NCBI GenBank assembly: GCA_047619465.1
Contig: JBLHJW010000010.1
Coordinates: forward strand, 1 to 27,948
Direction: 5' to 3'
DNA: 27,948 bases
Source of the DNA: CAYHDV01 sp047619465
GTDB lineage: Bacteria; Patescibacteriota; Minisyncoccia; Phycocordibacterales; CSBR16-119
A program made the position numbers and the translations under genes. Below are positions 14,876 to 23,154 of the stretch, one piece after another. The notes under the pieces are model-generated. The model was not told the DNA's origin and did no database searches. It saw only the letters and a list, made by a program, of their open reading frames with translations. Numbering within the stretch: the first letter of the stretch is position 1; each line of letters starts with the position of its first letter.

Positions 14876-14990
14876 AAAAACCTGCCGAAGCAGGTTTCTA
14901 ATAAGTTCTCTACACGGAAGACTAGCGAGTGCGAGCTCCACGAATACCAATATGTGAGTGCCGTCGCTAGTCGTCGGTAAAGACAACTGT
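14876..14990 (-). ncRNA. Putative small structured RNA, about 115 nt
   Basis: A minus-strand extended -10 (14997-15005) would start transcription near 14990, and an intrinsic terminator (AAACCTGC/GCAGGTTT with a TTCG loop and T5) lies at 14878-14897. Between them GACTAGCGA (14972-14964) and TCGCTAGTC (14928-14920) form a perfect 9-bp stem enclosing a smaller CTCAC/GTGGAG hairpin. No open frame of note. It is not a tRNA, and I see no SRP, 6S or tmRNA consensus. Confidence 0.5.
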
Positions 14991-14996
14991 AGATAC

Positions 14997-15005
14997 ATTA
15001 TATCA
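14997..15005 (-). promoter_or_regulatory. Extended -10 promoter of the putative small RNA
   Basis: TGATATAAT on the minus strand, identical to the extended -10 of the metK leader. Confidence 0.55.
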
Positions 15006-15013
15006 TCAAAAGC

Positions 15014-15258
15014 CTAAAGGGTGTATCTATATTCAATATTTACCTTTAAATTAGATAACAACGGATTTGGATTTGAATCCATAAGCAGATCAATTTTTAC
15101 GTCTGAGATTATGGGAACAAGGTCTTTTTTAAAATCTGAAACATCTTTTTAAGAAACAACGGCAGACCTACCAAAGCTTCTGTGGTCTGTGTATTTTCAG
15201 TAAGAATATTTTTACATTTCTCCAGATATAGTTTCCGTGGCCACGACTTAGCATAACA
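15014..15258 (-). pseudogene. Frameshifted remnant of an unknown gene
   Basis: Two protein-like minus-strand frames abut. The upstream one reads KSWPRKLYLEKCKNILTEN and ends in GLPLFLKK; the downstream one reads DVSDFKKDLVPIISDVKIDL and ends in NLKVNIEYRYTL with a TAG at 15014-15016. They join near an A-rich stretch at about 15135-15155, where a single-base shift would fuse them into about 80 residues. No start codon is found before an in-frame stop at 15259-15261. It could be a decayed gene or an assembly indel. Confidence 0.35.
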
Positions 15259-15312
15259 TCATTTATTTGTGTATTTTTTTGTTATTCGTGTATATCCAAG
15301 TTTACAAGTTAC

Positions 15313-15567
15313 TTAGTCATATCTTATTTTCATTATTAAAATTGTAAGGGTAAAAAGAAAGGTGACAAAGTTGGCTATCACCAGAGGGGTGTCCTTTATA
15401 AAAATTCCATAGATAAGCCAGGATAAAACTCCTATTGTTACAACTATATACATCCATAATGATATCGACTTTGTATCTTTAGTTCTTATTATCTTTATCG
15501 CCTGAGGAATATAGGCAACTGTTGTACAGAATGCAGCTATGTATCCAATCACCATGTACATTTTCAT
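15313..15567 (-). CDS. SemiSWEET/MtN3-type (PQ-loop) membrane protein
   Basis: 84 aa from the ATG at 15567 (MKMYMVIGYIAAF); a Met nine codons upstream is less likely because the -10 lies between them. Three membrane helices: about 4-22, 38-58 and 62-80. The helix-1 end carries TTVAYIPQAIKIIRTKDTKS, the PQ motif of the family, and ISLWMYIVVTIGVLSWLIYGI and IANFVTFLFTLTILI fit helices 2 and 3. SemiSWEETs form dimers that pass small sugars by facilitated diffusion. TGGTATAAT ends 6 nt before the ATG, predicting a leaderless transcript. Confidence 0.85.
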   Translation of the reverse strand: MKMYMVIGYIAAFCTTVAYIPQAIKIIRTKDTKSISLWMYIVVTIGVLSWLIYGIFIKDTPLVIANFVTFLFTLTILIMKIRYD

Positions 15568-15573
15568 AGTATT

Positions 15574-15582
15574 ATTATACCA
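15574..15582 (-). promoter_or_regulatory. Extended -10, leaderless arrangement for SemiSWEET
   Basis: TGGTATAAT on the minus strand, 6 nt before the ATG at 15567. Confidence 0.6.
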
Positions 15583-15592
15583 CTGAGTAAAC

Positions 15593-15620
15593 AAAAAATC
15601 CGCTCCCTATCGGCGGATCT
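15593..15620 (-). terminator. Intrinsic terminator of the small membrane protein gene
   Basis: On the minus strand ATCCGC/GCGGAT with a 9-nt loop and a T6 tail, 80 bp past the stop of the 15703-15900 gene. Confidence 0.65.
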
Positions 15621-15702
15621 TTTGTGGTATTCGAGAGCTAGAACCGAAGTTCAACACTCACATACATATAGGTTAGCAAATTAAATGCCTTTTGTCAAGG
15701 TT

Positions 15703-15900
15703 TTAACGCATTTGTTTTACTTTTTTAAACCCCTTTACTGAAAGATAGAGCAAAAGAATTCCAACAACATAGCTTAACCATACAGGAATCGCTGTTCCAG
15801 CGATAAGCATCTCCCAAACTTGAATAGATCTTACTACGTGTAATACGGCAGCAACAAGAAACAGTGTTGCGGCTTTTATATAATATTTTTTATTATCCAT
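15703..15900 (-). CDS. Small membrane protein, 65 aa
   Basis: Two hydrophobic helices (about residues 8-25 and 31-56), a short basic N-terminus (MDNKKYYIK) and a basic tail (KGFKKVKQMR). I do not recognise a family. TACAAT ends 6 nt before the ATG, again giving a leaderless arrangement, and a terminator lies downstream, which supports a real one-gene unit. Confidence 0.6.
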   Translation of the reverse strand: MDNKKYYIKAATLFLVAAVLHVVRSIQVWEMLIAGTAIPVWLSYVVGILLLYLSVKGFKKVKQMR

Positions 15901-15906
15901 ATATTT

Positions 15907-15912
15907 ATTGTA
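15907..15912 (-). promoter_or_regulatory. -10 element, leaderless arrangement
   Basis: TACAAT on the minus strand, 6 nt before the ATG at 15900. Confidence 0.45.
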
Positions 15913-16128
15913 TGACTATTAAAGATAGATATCGAAGTGTATAACATGACAGGTGTAGCCAACTGATTTCCCCTTCATACCAGAGCACAACCACCTTTCC
16001 AAAAGAAATTTATATTAATATATAAATAATGGCCCATGCTGGCCCGAACACCCATGAAGGTGGAGCAAACGAATGTTTGATAAGCGATTGATACCATTGA
16101 TAGTTTTCATTAACGCGACACACCCAAT
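15913..16128. other. Gene-free region with short hairpins
   Basis: No convincing open frame. It holds three consecutive small inverted repeats on one face: GGCC-CATGCT-GGCC, CACC-CATGAA-GGTG and CAAAC-GAAT-GTTTG (16030-16085). A minus-strand stretch near 15945-15975 resembles a tRNA 5' half (TCAGTTGG, then CACCTGTC) but does not fold as one. Confidence 0.35.
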
Positions 16129-16156
16129 AAAAACACTCGCTTACGCGAGTGTTTTT
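16129..16156. terminator. Terminator of RNase P RNA (bidirectional form)
   Basis: AAAAACACTCGC/GCGAGTGTTTTT with a TTAC loop. It lies 16 bp past the 3' end of the RNase P RNA on the minus strand. Confidence 0.85.
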
Positions 16157-16171
16157 ATATATTGATTTTGT

Positions 16172-16450
16172 ACTTGTAAGCCGGATTCTGTTTAAATGAC
16201 CATCTATCTAGGATCTACGTCGCCGTAGACCTCATGCGATTCTCAAAGAGCCGAAGCTCTAGGCACGATCTTGCACGAAGGTAAGGATTTAGCCGTTTCA
16301 CCTCTATGTCACCATAGAGCTCATCTCGAAAGATGTCTTTCCCTTTCGGGTCCATCGTCACTGCTCGCACCTCTATACTTGCGTACGACAGGGGTTACCT
16401 GCTACCTGCTACACTTTTACAAATGTTCGTGTCCGGACTTTCCTCTATTT
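16172..16450 (-). ncRNA. rnpB: RNase P RNA, class A, compact
   Basis: The catalytic RNA that removes tRNA 5' leaders. On the minus strand it begins GAGGAAAGTCCGGAC, the standard 5' signature. It contains GAAACGGCTAAATCCT and GCAAGATCGTGCC in the core and AGATAGATGGTC before the 3' end, and finishes ACAGAATCCGGCTTA. Length is about 280 nt against 377 in E. coli, so several peripheral helices are reduced. A terminator follows immediately. Confidence 0.95.
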
Positions 16451-16516
16451 ATTCCGAAGAATATACAGCAGTCAATCCATACAAAGTCAGAAAAACTATA
16501 TCATAATTACAGACCA

Positions 16517-16544
16517 TTGACAATATGAATAAAGTTTGTAATAT
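16517..16544 (+). promoter_or_regulatory. Promoter for the alpha-CTD-like gene
   Basis: TTGACA (16517-16522), 16 bp and TAATAT (16539-16544); leader of about 18 nt without Shine-Dalgarno. Confidence 0.6.
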
Positions 16545-16568
16545 GAATAATAAATAAATCTAATTAGA

Positions 16569-17264
16569 ATGAATTACATACGTTTAGATAGCACAGAGCA
16601 CATTTCAAAAGTTGTAACAAAAGAAACGGTTACTAAGTTCTCAGAATTATTCATTGAGACATTCATGCAATTCCTCAAAGAAATGTCTGAAAAGGATCTC
16701 AATGGAAATGAGAAAAGATTTCAAAACATGCTGAATGTCAGCTACTGTATATTTGGAATAGATGAATACGAAGACTCCTGGACGATTACAGTTGCTCAAA
16801 GTTTACGTAATCAGAGACTTTTCTCGTATGACATAAATAAGAGTGGACCCTTCTTTCAGCTCTATGATTTTTATGAGTATTCAGAATTTAAAATTCGTAT
16901 GGGAATACATGTTCCAGATTTCAAATCTTTCTTGTCATGTGTTTATTTGCATTTAGTTCCGGTGACACAAAACTGGTGGGCAATGAAGGCCCTAGAAAGC
17001 AGGCTTAAGCCAATAAAGAAACCTGTGGTATACAAGCATTTGAAAAATAGTGAAATCTTGGATGCTCCAATTGTGGAGATCCTAAAGAGGAAACTACTTT
17101 CTGTTAGGGCTTGTAACTGCCTAAAGCGCATGGATATACAGAGGCTAAGAGATTTGGATTCCAAACCCAAGCTCTACGCTGGACAAACTTATGATTTTGG
17201 AGATATAACTTGTGATGAAGTAATCAGATTTGCTCAAAGCAAAGGAATTAGATTCTCTAATTAG
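16569..17264 (+). CDS. Unknown protein with an RNA polymerase alpha-CTD-like C-terminus
   Basis: 231 aa. The first about 160 residues match nothing I know; they are rich in aromatic residues and appear alpha/beta. The last about 65 residues (APIVEILKRKLLSVRACNCLKRMDIQRLRDL, given by sense, to DEVIRFAQSKGIRF) parallel the RNA polymerase alpha C-terminal domain. There, a helix with SVRSANCLK, a following IxxxxDL turn, and a last helix ending in an (A)xxGL/I form the helix-hairpin-helix that binds DNA and activators. Here the loop between is shorter and carries YAGQTYDFGD. It is monocistronic, with a promoter and a strong terminator. DNA binding is a reasonable inference; the function is unknown. 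Confidence 0.7.
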   Translation: MNYIRLDSTEHISKVVTKETVTKFSELFIETFMQFLKEMSEKDLNGNEKRFQNMLNVSYCIFGIDEYEDSWTITVAQSLRNQRLFSYDINKSGPFFQLYDFYEYSEFKIRMGIHVPDFKSFLSCVYLHLVPVTQNWWAMKALESRLKPIKKPVVYKHLKNSEILDAPIVEILKRKLLSVRACNCLKRMDIQRLRDLDSKPKLYAGQTYDFGDITCDEVIRFAQSKGIRFSN

Positions 17265-17273
17265 ATATCTAAC

Positions 17274-17304
17274 AAAAAGCCTCGCAGTACGCGAGGCTTT
17301 TTTA
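17274..17304. terminator. Bidirectional terminator
   Basis: GCCTCGC/GCGAGGC flanked by A5 and T6 runs. It ends the plus-strand gene at 17264 and can also end the minus-strand nrd operon 60 bp past its stop. Confidence 0.85.
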
Positions 17305-17363
17305 TTTGAGTTAATGAATCGGACTTTTACAGAGCGAATCTCTGGTGTGTCCATAAGGTTTTT

Positions 17364-19043
17364 TTATCCTTCACATGTCACACACACTTCCTGGGCTTTC
17401 TTTCTACCTAGCTGTTGTGCGGCATTCATACTGTGTTGATAGTAAAGAGTTTTAATTCCCAACTTCCAAGCCTGAATATATAAGTTGTTTATGTCCTTAA
17501 TAGGTGTTTTCGGGTTGATCATAATGTTCAGTGACTGACTCTGGTCTATGAACACCTGACGTGTAGCTGCTTGCTCTATCAAAACCATTTGATCTATCTC
17601 CTGAAATGTTTTGAATACTTCCCTCTCGTCGTCTGATAGAAAATCAAGATGTTGAACTGATCCATCATTGTCACGGATAGACCGCCAAACGTCCTTTGTG
17701 TTTTGGTCTTTTTCTTCTAGAAGCTTTTCTAGCGTTGGGTTTTTAATTGTAACTTTCATCTTTGCAAGATCCTTTACGTAACAGTTTGACCAGATAGGCT
17801 CTATACTTTGAGAAACTTGACCAAGAATAAAAGCAGATGAAGTTGTAGGCGCAACAGCTGTTAGGGTTGTGTTGCGTCTTCCATACCCTTTTAATACTTC
17901 AGGTTCGCCAAACTCCTTTGCAAGATCTTTTGAAGCCTGGTAAGCCTTGTCTCTAATTGTCTTGAAAATATCAACATTTAGCTTGTTTGCTTCAAGGCTA
18001 TCCATGGGTATCATTCTTGACTGTAGAAGTGAGTGCCATCCTAGAGCTCCTACTCCCAGAGCCCTATTGGCAACAGCAAAGTCGTAAGATCTTTCCATAA
18101 AAATAAAAGCTTTTCTTTTCTCAGACTCTTCTGAGTCTCTCATTTCTTCTAGTTTCATTGTGAAGTCAGTCATAACTGCATCCAAGAAATACACTAGCGT
18201 TTCAACAGCATCAGTGTCTTTCCACTTGTCAAAATGAACAAGGTTCATAGAAGATAGGTCACAAACAAAAGACCAGTCTTCGTTTGTAGGAAGTAGAACT
18301 TCTGAACAAAGATTACTACTGTAAATTTTCATTCCTTTGTCTTTGTAAACATCAACAGTGTTGTTGTTTGCGTTGTCTGAGAAAAGAATATACGGATAAC
18401 CCATCTCTCCTCGACGCTGAAGAACTTTTGCCCAGGTAGTTCTTTTAGCATCGTCACCTTCAATCATTTCTTTTAGCCATTTGTCTCCAACTGTTACTCC
18501 GTGAGTAAGCTCCTGGATAGGGTTACCTTCTGTTCCAATATCTAAAAATTCGTTTATGTCTGGATGCTCTATTGGCAAGTATGGAGAGAAACGCCCTCTT
18601 CTTGTTGATCCCTGACTTATGACATTTACAGTAGATTCAAAGAGCTGCATGAAGTGAACTGCTCCAGATGAAACTCCGTTGTCTTTAATAGAAGCACCTC
18701 TACCTCTAAGAGCTCCAAAGTAACCAGAAGTCCCTCCTCCAAATTTGCTCATCATTCCAACTTCGGAAGATGCATGTAAAATTTGCCCCATATTGTCTCC
18801 AATGTATGAAGAGAAGCAACTTATAGGCAAACCCTTCTTAAGGCCAAAATTAGACCATATAGGGGATGATAGCGAGTAGAACCCTTGTTCCATGTATCCG
18901 TGGAATTTATCAGCAAAACCCTTTTTTCCTAATATCTCCTCAGCTTTATCAGCGATAAGGCGAATTCTATTCTCGGCAGTTTGACCCTCGGCGAGGTATC
19001 CTTTTGCTAAAAATTTTCTACTGTTTTCAGTTAACCATGTCAT
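17364..19043 (-). CDS. nrdA: Class I ribonucleotide reductase alpha subunit
   Basis: It reduces ribonucleotides to deoxyribonucleotides. 559 aa, starting LTENSRKFLAKGYL, which is the usual beginning of the catalytic domain; the N-terminal ATP-cone of many NrdA proteins is absent. Active-site features: PISCF (Cys76), SSNLCSE (about residue 245, the thiyl-radical Cys with its Asn and Glu), the second redox Cys in FVCDLSSMNL, and a C-terminal CVTC (554, 557) that would pass electrons from thioredoxin. Substrate-specificity loop residues GQGSTRRGR-like (SQGSTRRGR) are present. It lies 15 bp after nrdB in the same operon, beta first. Allosteric overall activity control has apparently moved to the beta subunit. 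Confidence 0.95.
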   Translation of the reverse strand: MTWLTENSRKFLAKGYLAEGQTAENRIRLIADKAEEILGKKGFADKFHGYMEQGFYSLSSPIWSNFGLKKGLPISCFSSYIGDNMGQILHASSEVGMMSKFGGGTSGYFGALRGRGASIKDNGVSSGAVHFMQLFESTVNVISQGSTRRGRFSPYLPIEHPDINEFLDIGTEGNPIQELTHGVTVGDKWLKEMIEGDDAKRTTWAKVLQRRGEMGYPYILFSDNANNNTVDVYKDKGMKIYSSNLCSEVLLPTNEDWSFVCDLSSMNLVHFDKWKDTDAVETLVYFLDAVMTDFTMKLEEMRDSEESEKRKAFIFMERSYDFAVANRALGVGALGWHSLLQSRMIPMDSLEANKLNVDIFKTIRDKAYQASKDLAKEFGEPEVLKGYGRRNTTLTAVAPTTSSAFILGQVSQSIEPIWSNCYVKDLAKMKVTIKNPTLEKLLEEKDQNTKDVWRSIRDNDGSVQHLDFLSDDEREVFKTFQEIDQMVLIEQAATRQVFIDQSQSLNIMINPKTPIKDINNLYIQAWKLGIKTLYYQHSMNAAQQLGRKKAQEVCVTCEG

Positions 19044-19058
19044 ATATTGTTGTGTATA

Positions 19059-20378
19059 TTAGAATAAATCCTCGCTAGTAACGCTTGTACTTCTTTTGTT
19101 GTAGTTAATCGACCGTTTTACAAAGAAATCACCATGTTTTGTTCCTATGACCTCGTCATCAAACCAATCTGTCTGTTCTAGTAGCTTCTCATCTATCTCG
19201 AATATCTTTTTGATTCCAATACTTTCTAAGGAGTTATTAAATCTGTTTTTTATAAACTCGTTTATAACATTTTTCGGAAGGAAGTCTAACTCACCATCTT
19301 CAAATATCCAGTCTACAAGTTTACTCTCTGATTCGAATGCTTCTCTGCAAGACTGAACAACAAACTCATTGTGCTTTTCATCAAACCATTCCGGATGCTC
19401 CTGTTTTATAATATTAATTAAATCTACTCCAAACAGCCCATGAATTTGCTCTTCTTTTGAGGTTGCTTCAACAACATTGGAAATACCTTTAAACAGGTTT
19501 TTATGTTTATTGAATGCCATGATAATTAAAAACTGAGAAAACAAAGATACGTGCTCAATAAACAAAGAGAACAACAGAACTGATTGCGAGTACTTTTGAT
19601 TGTCGTCGCTTTTTGACTCACGAATAGATTTTTCGAGGTACTCAATTCTCTCAGCGATTACAGGAATATCTTTCACTGTTTCAAACTCATGATTGAGTCC
19701 TAAAATTTCAATAAGATGAGCGTAGGCGTCTTGGTGGCGAACTTCTGATTCTGAAAAGGTAGCACCAACAGAACCAATCTCTGGCTTTGGAAGTTTCTTG
19801 TATATATCACCCCAAAAAGTTTTTACAGCAACTTCAATCTGTGCAATGGCAAGCATTGCATTTTTAATTGCGTTTCTTTCAGATTCTGTAATTTTTACTT
19901 TGAAATCTTGAATGTCACTAGTGAAATTGAACTCTGTGTGGATCCAATACGAGTGACGTATAGCATCTACATATTCCAACAACTCTGGATACTCATGAGG
20001 TTTTAGGTTTACCCTTCTTTTGAAGAGGTCTTTTTTTCTAGCCTGCGATTGATGTTCACGATACAGAATATAAGCCTTTGCAACATCATGAAAGTCGCTG
20101 TTCATGAGTTCATTTTCAACTAAGTCCTGAATTTCCTCTACGGTTGGACAGTAGATATCACAACCTTTTGTTCTTATATTTTGAGCCTCATTCTTTTCCA
20201 CAAGGCCTACAATTCTGTCATATGTTTTCTGCGCAATTTTTTCAGCCTCATCCTTACCACCTTTCTCCATTCCAACCATGGCTTTTTGAATAGCGCTGGT
20301 TATTTTTGACAGGTCAAAGGACTGTATAGTGTTGTCTCTTTTTCTTATTTGGCTGATTGTGATGATGTTTTTATCCAT
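19059..20378 (-). CDS. nrdB: Class I ribonucleotide reductase beta subunit with N-terminal ATP-cone
   Basis: 439 aa. Residues about 8-115 are an ATP-cone (IRKRDNTIQSFDLSKI, then VEEIQDLVENEL and DVAKAYILYREHQ), the domain that senses ATP/dATP and normally sits on the alpha subunit. The R2 ferritin-like core follows with all six metal ligands: Glu149, Glu212 and His215 (EVRH), Glu275, Glu310 and His313 (EQIH). Tyr219, four residues after His215, fits the radical tyrosine position. The C-terminal tail has a Tyr (INYNKR) and ends in SEDLF for docking to alpha. Beta proteins with an ATP-cone are known from a minority of class I enzymes (for example the class Id type), so metal type (Fe or Mn) cannot be decided from sequence. 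First gene of the nrdBA operon. Confidence 0.94.
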   Translation of the reverse strand: MDKNIITISQIRKRDNTIQSFDLSKITSAIQKAMVGMEKGGKDEAEKIAQKTYDRIVGLVEKNEAQNIRTKGCDIYCPTVEEIQDLVENELMNSDFHDVAKAYILYREHQSQARKKDLFKRRVNLKPHEYPELLEYVDAIRHSYWIHTEFNFTSDIQDFKVKITESERNAIKNAMLAIAQIEVAVKTFWGDIYKKLPKPEIGSVGATFSESEVRHQDAYAHLIEILGLNHEFETVKDIPVIAERIEYLEKSIRESKSDDNQKYSQSVLLFSLFIEHVSLFSQFLIIMAFNKHKNLFKGISNVVEATSKEEQIHGLFGVDLINIIKQEHPEWFDEKHNEFVVQSCREAFESESKLVDWIFEDGELDFLPKNVINEFIKNRFNNSLESIGIKKIFEIDEKLLEQTDWFDDEVIGTKHGDFFVKRSINYNKRSTSVTSEDLF

Positions 20379-20427
20379 ATGTAAAATAATTTTTTAGAGT
20401 AGAATTGACTGCTGATTACCTCTACAT

Positions 20428-20436
20428 ATTGTATCA
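20428..20436 (-). promoter_or_regulatory. Possible extended -10 for the nrd operon
   Basis: TGATACAAT on the minus strand, about 50 bp before the nrdB start. It overlaps an imperfect palindrome TACATATTGTA (20423-20433) that resembles half of an NrdR-box pair, but I find no second box at the usual spacing. A small hairpin ACCCT/AGGGT lies further upstream (20463-20477). Confidence 0.35.
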
Positions 20437-20578
20437 AAATAAATCAAAATGACTTAATTTTTTACCCTTTTTAGGGTCTAGAATGGTAGATCAATATTGT
20501 CAAAAAATTTGGTCAATTGAGCCAGGGTTTGCAACAAAGAAAATCGACTTCCTTTACTATTTTTATTTTTTTTAAATT

Positions 20579-20604
20579 AAAAAAGTGACATCTAGTCACT
20601 TTTT
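20579..20604 (-). terminator. Terminator overlapping the end of the DUF192 gene
   Basis: AAAAAGTGAC/GTCACTTTTT with a 5-nt loop. The last codons and stop of the gene form part of the stem; T6 follows on the minus strand. Confidence 0.75.
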
Positions 20605-21056
20605 CTTGTGGATAACTCGAAGGTTTTACCTATAAAATCTTCAATGCTTGGAAATTCGTCTACATTTGTCTCTAGAGCATAGAGAATTGATTGAGTTGGA
20701 TAGAAAGTCTCTGGATAGGTCTCTGGAGTTATATCTTCTGTGATATCTATTAGATTCTTGTCCTCATCAAACCAAAGTATGTCTATAGAGAAGTTCATGT
20801 CCTTCATCCAAAAGCCAGGAGTCTCTGGTGACTCAAAAACAAACAGCAGCCCTGTTCCACCGTCCAAACCTTCTCTTCCAGATAGACCCTCAACACGAGA
20901 AAGTGGAGTGTCTACTATTTCAACTTTCAATTCTTTATCACCAAGGACAAGTATCTGATCAGCCGAACTTGGGGTGGCAACAATATCTCCAGACAAGACA
21001 TATAATCCAGCTAGAAATATCAACCCAGCTCCAATAATAAATATTTTGAATTTCAT
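20592..21056 (-). CDS. DUF192-family membrane-anchored or secreted protein
   Basis: 154 aa with an N-terminal hydrophobic helix (FIIGAGLIFLAGLYVL), a signal anchor or signal peptide. The remainder matches DUF192: VEIVDTPLSRVEGLSGRE, then GGTGLLFVFESPETPGFWMKDMNFSIDILWFD, then a later YALETN. The FWMKdM-x5-DI pattern is the hallmark of this family of small extracytoplasmic domains of unknown function. TGATATACT ends 7 nt before the ATG, predicting a leaderless transcript. It lies alone between two terminators. Confidence 0.88.
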   Translation of the reverse strand: MKFKIFIIGAGLIFLAGLYVLSGDIVATPSSADQILVLGDKELKVEIVDTPLSRVEGLSGREGLDGGTGLLFVFESPETPGFWMKDMNFSIDILWFDEDKNLIDITEDITPETYPETFYPTQSILYALETNVDEFPSIEDFIGKTFELSTRKSD

Positions 21057-21063
21057 ACAGATA

Positions 21064-21072
21064 AGTATATCA
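21064..21072 (-). promoter_or_regulatory. Extended -10, leaderless arrangement for the DUF192 gene
   Basis: TGATATACT on the minus strand, 7 nt before the ATG at 21056. Confidence 0.55.
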
Positions 21073-21083
21073 AATTTGAGTAC

Positions 21084-21111
21084 AAAAAAGCCCTACCAAT
21101 GGGTAGGGCTT
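21084..21111 (-). terminator. Terminator of the 52-aa membrane peptide gene
   Basis: AAGCCCTACC/GGTAGGGCTT with a 4-nt loop and T6 on the minus strand, 7 bp past the stop. Confidence 0.85.
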
Positions 21112-21117
21112 ATATCA

Positions 21118-21276
21118 TCACATATACAACATATACATATGATTTGAAATAGTTTTTTTCTTTTTCCAGAACATTCTGGCAACTAAAACCAAAGAAAATA
21201 CAGTAAACCCAAACAATACGAAAGACCAGATAGGATTACCTGAAAATAACATAAGTAATGCATTTATTTTTTCCAT
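21118..21276 (-). CDS. Small single-span membrane protein, 52 aa
   Basis: A short frame that starts MEKINALLMLFSGNPIW, has one strong membrane helix (about residues 17-36, FVLFGFTVFSLVLVARMFW) and a KKKK stop-transfer cluster, and ends NHMYMLYM. The orientation would be N-out, C-in. An intrinsic terminator 7 bp after the stop supports a real gene. No family is recognised and no Shine-Dalgarno is present. Confidence 0.55.
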   Translation of the reverse strand: MEKINALLMLFSGNPIWSFVLFGFTVFSLVLVARMFWKKKKTISNHMYMLYM

Positions 21277-21380
21277 GTAGTGAGTTCTTTTAGTTTACTC
21301 CCATTTTGCATAAAAAAATGTATATGTAAAGCAACACCCCGGTATGTTCTATCTGAAACGAAACACTCCATTCAACTAAC

Positions 21381-21405
21381 AAAAAACACCGGTATTACCG
21401 ATGTT
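21381..21405 (-). terminator. Terminator of the 16S rRNA transcript
   Basis: AACACCGGT/ACCGATGTT with one mismatch and a 3-nt loop; T6 on the minus strand. It lies just beyond the 16S processing stem. Confidence 0.7.
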
Positions 21406-21428
21406 TAATGACATCACTAACTAACTAG

Positions 21429-21462
21429 AACGAATGCTTTTGTTTGTTCTGTTTCACTCTAA
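21429..21462 (-). other. 3' strand of the pre-16S processing stem
   Basis: Read on the minus strand, TTAGAGTGAAACAGAACAAA and the following 14 nt are complementary to the leader segment at 23178-23212, with about 29 bp, one G-U and two mismatches. Such long stems flanking 16S are RNase III substrates. Confidence 0.75.
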
Positions 21463-21621
21463 CCATATAACATATCCTTATATACTCTGAAGGTATTGGT
21501 TTGTATGGCGTTTGTGTCTCTCTATCCCTAGAGACTGGGGATTGTTTATTTTTTGTCAATCACAACCTGTGCTGTATATAAATACAGTTCGACCGTCTAA
21601 GATCCAACCGGATCATTTTCA
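21463..21621 (-). other. 16S rRNA 3' trailer with hairpins
   Basis: No gene. It contains hairpins GTCTCT/AGAGAC (about 21515-21534), CTGTAT-TTAT-ATACAG (21571-21586) and GATCC-GGTT-GGATC (21601-21614). No CCTCC occurs on the minus strand here, so no displaced 16S end is hidden in it. No tRNA and no 23S follow. Confidence 0.6.
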
Positions 21622-23148
<1,527 letters not shown>

Positions 23149-23154
23149 AATTAG

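Noticed and set aside
14876..14990. 4.5S (SRP) RNA or 6S RNA at the putative small RNA
   Set aside because: The GGAA-tetraloop domain of SRP RNA and the long bulged duplex of 6S RNA are both absent.
15945..15975. tRNA-like sequence on the minus strand (TCAGTTGG, then CACCTGTC)
   Set aside because: No T-arm, no 7-bp acceptor stem and no valid anticodon stem can be formed; at most a relic.
20423..20501. NrdR-box pair upstream of nrdB
   Set aside because: TACATATTGTA and CAATATTG are palindromic, but they are about 70 bp apart and match the consensus poorly; NrdR boxes occur as close pairs.
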